From the NCBI GenBank assembly GCA_016110215.1, contig JADWQD010000019.1:124001-188000 (forward strand): DNA of 64,000 bases, written 5' to 3'. The notes beneath the pieces are model-generated. The model searched no databases. It saw only the letters and a list, made by a program, of their open reading frames with translations, and was not told the origin of the DNA. This document shows, piece by piece, positions 58,925 through 64,000 of this stretch (the first letter of the stretch is position 1; every line of letters starts with the position of its first letter). The position numbers were made by a program, and so were the translations under genes. Source of the DNA: Capronia americana. Its lineage: Eukaryota; Ascomycota; Eurotiomycetes; Chaetothyriales; Herpotrichiellaceae.

Positions 58925-60126
58925 ATGTTGGTGATCCTGTGGGACCCTGACACCCTCCTTCATCAGACCGTCGAACTCCTGGGTTCGAAGCTCATTCCCG
59001 CTCTCGAGTCGCCGGGACGGCTTGAGGCGATTTTGAAAGCGTTGCGCACTTCCAAACACGAGCTTCGCACGATCGAGTTTACCTCACTTCAAGACGACCG
59101 TCGAATAAATCGGCTGCTGGGACTCACCTCTGCAACTCACTCCCCAGACTACTTGCAGCACTTGCGCGATATTTTCCAGGTATGGCTAGATGCGGGCTTA
59201 ATCGAAGAAAATGGCCACGTCTTACCGGAGTGTTTTGTCTACCCCACCACGACCGGAAAGCCCCTGCGACCCCCTAAAGACCCCTTCGCGCGTGCAGGGT
59301 ACTATGCCTTCGACATGAGCAGCGGCATCATGTCAGACAGCTACAAGGCTATTGTCGCATCTGCAAATCTAGCCAGTGAGGGAACGGACATGCTCGCTGG
59401 CTTTCCCAACCTCCCCAACGACATCGACACAGTGGTAGCACTCTGCAGACCTCCAGGACACCATTGCGACGGTCAGCGGGCAGGTGGCTATTGCTACATC
59501 AACAACGCCGCTCTTGCGGTGAGCACGTGGCGCTCGGAGCACCCGGAAGCACAGATCGGCATCCTCGACGTCGACTTCCACCACGGCAATGGGACGCAGG
59601 AGATATTCTACGCTGACCCCAAGGTCCTGTACGTGAGCATCCACGGAGAAGACGAGTTTGTGAGTTATTCCTGGTTCTCTATTCCCGCACCAGATGAGCT
59701 GGCTGCGAACCACACATTTGCTTGTCATCCCTCGCTATGGTGGAACGGTCATTGACGTTTCGACAGCCATATTACACAGGCGCATCAGACGAAACAGGCA
59801 GCGGCGATGCCGAAGGGACAACCATCAACCTCCCTCTTAAAGTCGGTAGCCCAATCGAGGTATACATGGAGAAACTCGACTACGGACTGAAGAAACTAGT
59901 CGAGTTCAGTCCCGAGTTCCTCATCATCAGCCTAGGGTTTGACACGTTCCACTCCGATCCTTTGGGACATTTCCAGATTCATACGGAAGACTACGAGACG
60001 ATTTCGAGGAAGACAAGACATGCGCTCAAGGATGTACCCGCCCTTGTTCTGCTTGAAGGTGGATACGTCATTGAACACCTTGGTGCCAACATGTTGTCAT
60101 TCCTGAAGGGATGGGGTTCTGATTGA
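58925..60126 (+). CDS. Class II histone deacetylase/acetylpolyamine amidohydrolase-like enzyme
   Basis: Two exons, 58925-59659 and 59767-60126, give 364 aa. Arginase/deacetylase-fold motifs are complete: RPPGHHC with His179/His180, GGYCYINNAAL, LDVDFHHGNGTQEIF with the zinc ligands Asp217 and His219, SLGFDTFHSDPL with the third Asp, and LLEGGYV. The length and the early H/D positions fit acetylpolyamine amidohydrolases and small class II HDACs rather than fungal Hda1, which has a long C-terminal extension. It likely removes acetyl groups from polyamines or lysines. It is co-directional with the Clr5-domain gene, with 257 bp between the stop and the start. Confidence 0.9.
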
Positions 60127-60307
60127 AGTCCCCTGCGCCTAGTACCGAGGCGATTGACCCCCTCAACGCCCAATGCAATGGTTCCCTAGCTCCCACAGAA
60201 TGGCATCCATCGTTCAATTCATTGGAGCATAGCACGGCGGCAAACTCTTGGGATTCTTTTGGTTGTATACAGTAAGCCAGCAGTACAAGTATTGACACCA
60301 TGAACTG

Positions 60308-60535
60308 TCAGACTTGATCCGATGCGTCGGTATTTTGACGACGGAGCTCGACTCCGTCCTCTATAATTATTGTCAACGACGACACTCGCACTTCAGCACA
60401 TGGGGACATACCGTGATGGACTCGATTCGCCCGACGGGTTTGCCAGAGTGCATACATGCCAATGAGGAACATGGCAATGCCGAAAAGGATGTTGCTGAGG
60501 TGCTCTGGGGAGATGAGCATACTGCGACCGGGCAT
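60308..60535 (-). CDS. Small single-helix membrane protein (paralog A)
   Basis: Two exons, 60412-60535 and 60308-60360, give 58 aa. The 51-nt intron (GTATGT..TTATAG) is in frame and stop-free; unspliced, the protein would be 75 aa. The motif is ISPEHLSNILFGIAMFLIGM, then YALWQTRRA: a single helix at about 13-31 followed by an Arg-rich end. The protein at 62837-63224 shares SPExLS...FGIxMxL...W and the basic end. The function is unknown; the size suggests a membrane-complex accessory or peptide-like protein. The gene is convergent with the deacetylase gene. Confidence 0.65.
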   Translation of the reverse strand: MPGRSMLISPEHLSNILFGIAMFLIGMYALWQTRRANRVHHGMSPCAEVRVSSLTIIIEDGVELRRQNTDASDQV

Positions 60536-61542
60536 CTTCTGAGTAAGGATGGGGAGCAGGGCGATCGATCAGGCTGAGGGGGGGCGAGCCTTGGCTGTGA
60601 TGGGCAGTTTTCGTGTGTTAAGATCGCCTAGTCAGTCGTCTGCAGAGTAATCTATCAATGCAACTTGCAAGACAATCTATAGACGAGAGGCATACATGTT
60701 CTGAACATGATATATATATATATGCATGTATATTTTCCGGACACCGTGCGCAAGTAGAACGAACGCGAAAGTTAGGCGGTAACACGTGCCGAGAAAGCCT
60801 TCGCTTGCCAACCAAGCGACCTATCCCGTGGCTGCGAGACAACCGGATGGAACGAACCGAGCATCTTTCTAGACCGTCACCCAATGATTCTCGAGGTTTA
60901 GACGCCACCGAGGTAATCCATAATCCATCCCAGCAACCTGGTTCAAGTCCATCAGTACTACTCGGGACGAGGTACTAGCTCGACCGATTTCCCAGGGTGC
61001 GTCCTGACCTCGCGGATGATGATTCGTCTGCACTCCTGCATGGTGGGACAAGCACCATCTCAAAGCCTCTCAAAGCTGTCTGCAATAGGAAGCGATGCGC
61101 GTTCCTCAGGGAAGTCAGCCTTGCTGCACAGCTCACAATGCGAGGAGAGAAATCATTCGGGATATGAGCACCCAGGGCGCTCCGCGTGGGTCAGCCAGTC
61201 GCTCATTTTCTCTTCGACGTACTCGCAGCTCAACGTTTGAGCTCGTGTGCATGCCAAGCTCGTTGTTTAGCGTAGCCTAGGGTGGATGGCGGTCCGACAC
61301 GGCTTTGCTCTGGGATTGAGATGGTATCCAAGATCCTCTCTGGGCTCACAGAACGAGTAGTCGTTACGATGTCCCCTGCATGTCACTATCGCATGATTAT
61401 CCTGTGACGTCCCGGATTCGCCGAGCGAGTTGCTGCCTGCTCCCCAAAATTGAGCGGGCGGGCGGGCGGACATCGTCCTCTCTTCATTTGCGGAGCCCTC
61501 ATAGGTAAATAAAACCACATCTCGCGCTACTCGCGCTGCTGC

Positions 61543-61657
61543 AAAACCACATTCCATGCAGCTGCAAAACCACATCCCATGCAGCTGCAAAACCACATCC
61601 CATGCAGCTGCAAAACCACATCCCATGCAGCTGCAAAACCACATTCCATGCTGCTGC
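61543..61657. repeat. 23-bp tandem repeat, five copies
   Basis: The unit is AAAACCACAT followed by CCCATGCAGCTGC. Copies 2-4 are identical, copy 1 has TTCC for TCCC, and copy 5 also has GCTGCTGC. Units are contiguous with no spacers. The central GCAGCTGC is palindromic. Confidence 0.95.
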
Positions 61658-62070
61658 AACCATTTTCAACCGTGGTGCTAAACCGGTTCCTAACGTCCAG
61701 AACCAAGTCACTTGAGATTGGGTGTCAGAGCACCTTTCAAAAGAGTGAGAAAATGATCGGTCAGCACCGTTGTTTCAGTGGGGATACTCTATTCAGACGA
61801 TAATATCGTGTTTTACCATCTGTCAGGACATATCGTCTGTCAAGTTTGCAGCGAATAAACTGATCATAAACACTTTGGTCGGCGGTTCTACCATTCCCGA
61901 GAATATTTGAGAAAAGCTTTGCATGTTTAATAGTACTCCAATGGCGGGCCCTCGGCCTGTTTCATCCCAACGACGCCTATTCACAGTTGATTGAAGCTTC
62001 CATCAATATTGGACAGTGTGGGCATGTCGCTAAAGGCACACACTTCTGGCCCAGGAGTGCGGGTATGAGG

Positions 62071-62090
62071 GCGAGTGCGAGTGCGAGTGC
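62071..62090. repeat. GCGAGT hexanucleotide repeat
   Basis: About 3.3 copies of GCGAGT. Confidence 0.8.
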
Positions 62091-62368
62091 GCTGCATTCC
62101 CATAGTTGAAGGACAGAACATACCCTTCAGAATCATCAACAGTCACACCCGAGTAGAGGTCGAGGGGGACGTTCCAGTTAAGTCTACGCTTAGCATTAAG
62201 GCTCGCACGGGCTCCATAGGCCGCTAGACTTGACCTTTTCCGGGCATAGCCGACATCTAGCGGGCTCCACGTTGATGACGTGTGCGGGGTGAGGTTTGGC
62301 CTAAGTTCCTCTGTGATATCCTTGTCTTTCCATCTCTACATTCTCCTTTCGTTCTCCTTCAACCCGCC

Positions 62369-62422
62369 AACATGATAGTGCTAACATGATAGTGCTAACA
62401 TGATAGTGCTAACATGATAGTG
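62369..62422. repeat. 14-bp tandem repeat, nearly four copies
   Basis: The unit is AACATGATAGTGCT, perfect in three copies, with a 12-base fourth copy. Confidence 0.93.
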
Positions 62423-62836
62423 TGCAACGCGCTGACACTGGCATTCGATATTGTTCAAGCGTCCAGAGACCATGAGTTCTTATCAAATTCATACTGCATT
62501 CCCTTGGCTTTACTAACTTCCGCGGGCGTGCAGCGCTACGATAGGGGAAAAGAATGTCAAGACCTTGGCGCCTGTTAGGGCAGTCTAAGTTCCTTCAGTA
62601 AGTATAGTTAACTTATCCGTCCTCCTTCCTTCCTGTCGTCTTCCTTCTCATGTCGCTCTTGCCCTCTCCAGCCATGCCTTGTCTCAAGCAGGCCAGCCAT
62701 CCAGCCATGCTTGGTCGTTTGGTGGGTGAGGAGAAGGCGTGTCTCCGGGGTTGTTCTGTTTCAGCCAGGGCTCGGGACCCCGGCTTCCAATGTGTGGATG
62801 TTGTGGCCGGTCTCTTGCCAGCAACGGTCATACATC

Positions 62837-63224
62837 CTAGGTAACCACAGCACCAGCGGGCTGCTCCTCTTGGTCCTCGACCTCAGTGACTTGACCGTCA
62901 GAAGCACGGGGAGGAGGGTCTAGTAATCGGGTCAGCATCAGAATCAGGAATGATAAAGCACAACCGGAACATACCAACCAGGAGCCGGCAAGGCATTTCT
63001 ATCTGTGGCCGGGGATGGGATGTCCACCATACGGGGAGAGGGTGGTGCCAGTTGTGATAGTGTATGACGATTGGATGAGCCGGGTAGTCGTGCATTGGCA
63101 GCATGGGCGAGCGACGTGCTGCCCTTCTTCTGTTGTCGAGCCAAATCCCGAGCAATGCCAAAAGGAGCATGATGATCCCGAATGCCAGGCCGCTGAGGAA
63201 CTCGGGAGAGAGGTGCACCGCCAT
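62837..63224 (-). CDS. Small single-helix membrane protein (paralog B)
   Basis: Two exons, 62975-63224 and 62837-62919, give 110 aa. The 55-nt intron has a GTATGT donor, a GCTGACC branch and an ACTAG acceptor. The N-terminus MAVHLSPEFLSGLAFGIIML, then LLALLGIWLDNRRRAARR, repeats the helix-plus-arginines design of the protein at 60308-60535. A His/Trp/Pro-rich middle (HYHNWHHPLPVWWTSHP) and an acidic, Pro-containing tail follow. The exon 2 frame (PPPRASDGQVTEVEDQEEQP) looks coding. The function is unknown. Confidence 0.68.
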
Positions 63225-64000
63225 TGTTATCTCGACTTATTGGTGTGCGCAGTGACGGAGCGGAGCAAGGCTGAGGATAAGAGCTTAATGAAGGCTTTGG
63301 CTCCGAGGGCAGGGGACAGTGTAAGGCAAATCCGTACACGGCTGCGTCTTCAACGAAGAAGGTAACCTCTTGATTTAAAACAAATCGACCAAACAAGAAC
63401 ATACAGTGTTTCGTGCAGAGGGCCACTGACTATAAGTAAGTAGTCGAATCCAAACCACAAATTTCGGTGCCTTGGGTTATCTCCTTCTACCAAGATGTAT
63501 CTGGTTAGGCATTACCTACGCGTCGTCAAAAGGAGTTGTCCCACTCGAATTGCCTGCAGCCGGTCGCTAGCTTTCAACATCATCCAACCTGCGGTCTGCA
63601 AGCTTTCCCATCATCCAAGCTCCAGTGACATGCGCCAGGATCAGTTTGCCAGGCGACTCCTCTTTTGGCTTCGCCAGAAACCAATCCCTGTAGCGAGAGA
63701 GAGAGAGAGCACTGCCACATCACAAGTAAATGCTTCAGCTCAGATACTGTAGGATAGTTGACCTTCGGCGAGACACGGACAGCCACTGGTCAATGTACTG
63801 GTTGGAAGATTCGCAGCACCACAGACATCACGTCAGGCCGTCCTCATCATTGGTGGCGGTCTTGACATTTCCGAAGCGAACGCTGATGGTGAATCCGGGC
63901 TTTCTCTAGGATACCCAACAGTTGTCTTCAAAACTTTGTATTCCGGCAAACTACAATGCACCCTTACAACCCTGAGCCGTGTCCGACCTGACAGGCAGGC
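63225..64000. other. Window end, no supported gene
   Basis: Promoter side of paralog B, then short frames only. A GA microsatellite lies at 63695-63708. Confidence 0.45.

Larger units (their letters stand above)
60536..62836. other. Intergenic with tandem repeats
   Basis: 2.3 kb between the two small paralogs. Contents: an AT run near 60711-60722, a 23-bp tandem repeat (61543-61657), a GCGAGT repeat (62071-62090) and a 14-bp tandem repeat (62369-62422). No gene is supported. Confidence 0.5.

Noticed and set aside
61543..61657. CRISPR-like array
   Set aside because: Units are contiguous, without unique spacers, in a fungal genome.
61267..61711. Minus-strand frames rich in Met, Trp and Cys
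   Set aside because: Products of the 23-bp tandem repeat read in shifting frames.

Overview
The window is nuclear DNA from a filamentous ascomycete (Pezizomycotina). Genes are broken by short introns of 45-180 nt with GT..AG ends and CTRAC-type branch points. The families found are typical of moulds: a Zn2Cys6 regulator, a Clr5-domain protein, a 2EXR/F-box-like protein, a cytochrome P450 with an N-terminal anchor, a secreted GH3 beta-xylosidase and a cytoplasmic GH105. Nothing is bacterial or viral. I cannot fix the class from this sequence alone; Eurotiomycetes or Dothideomycetes are the likeliest. I support 22 protein-coding genes, most with exon boundaries worked out by hand and checked for reading frame, plus two weak candidates. 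I saw no tRNA, rRNA or intact transposon.

Layout. 1-7.0 kb has no gene I can support. 7.0-8.1 kb: a proline-rich SPRY protein (-), followed by 2.2 kb of G/T-rich simple sequence. 10.4-16.2 kb: a beta-xylosidase (-) and an MFS sugar transporter (+), divergent across a 1.35 kb promoter region. 18.4-19.0 kb: a short coiled-coil (SCOC-like) protein. 19-23.6 kb is gene-poor. 23.6-24.2 kb: a VOC/glyoxalase-fold protein. 25.1-26.1 kb: a cysteine-rich secreted protein. 26.5-35.8 kb is dense: an alpha/beta hydrolase (-), an SDR (+) and a P450 (-) whose stop codons meet in one palindrome, a GH105 unsaturated rhamnogalacturonyl hydrolase (-), and a divergent allantoate-permease-family (ACS) MFS transporter (+). 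36.0-37.8 kb: a membrane-anchored conserved protein. 38.9-39.5 kb: a 2EXR/F-box-like protein. 42.5-43.4 kb: a two-repeat Myb/SANT protein. 46.8-47.8 kb: a Gre2-like NAD(P)-dependent reductase. 49.1-52.0 kb: a Zn2Cys6 transcription factor. 52.6-55.3 kb: SLX4. 55.7-56.1 kb: a 118-aa two-exon protein. 57.1-58.7 kb: a Clr5-domain protein. 58.9-60.1 kb: a class II HDAC/acetylpolyamine-amidohydrolase-like enzyme. 60.3 and 62.8-63.2 kb: two related one-helix membrane proteins.

How genes may work together (inference). Two plant-polysaccharide enzyme/transporter pairs are divergently arranged within 25 kb. The secreted beta-xylosidase with a monosaccharide transporter suits xylan use. The cytoplasmic GH105 with an anion-type transporter suggests import and cleavage of unsaturated rhamnogalacturonan disaccharides. 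The hydrolase, SDR and P450 between them could form a small oxidative module, but there is no backbone synthase, so a secondary-metabolite cluster is not demonstrated. The most unusual gene-structure features are a 16-nt micro-exon and a GC-AG intron in the P450, a 5-nt first coding exon in the Myb gene, and several stop-free introns whose length is a multiple of three.
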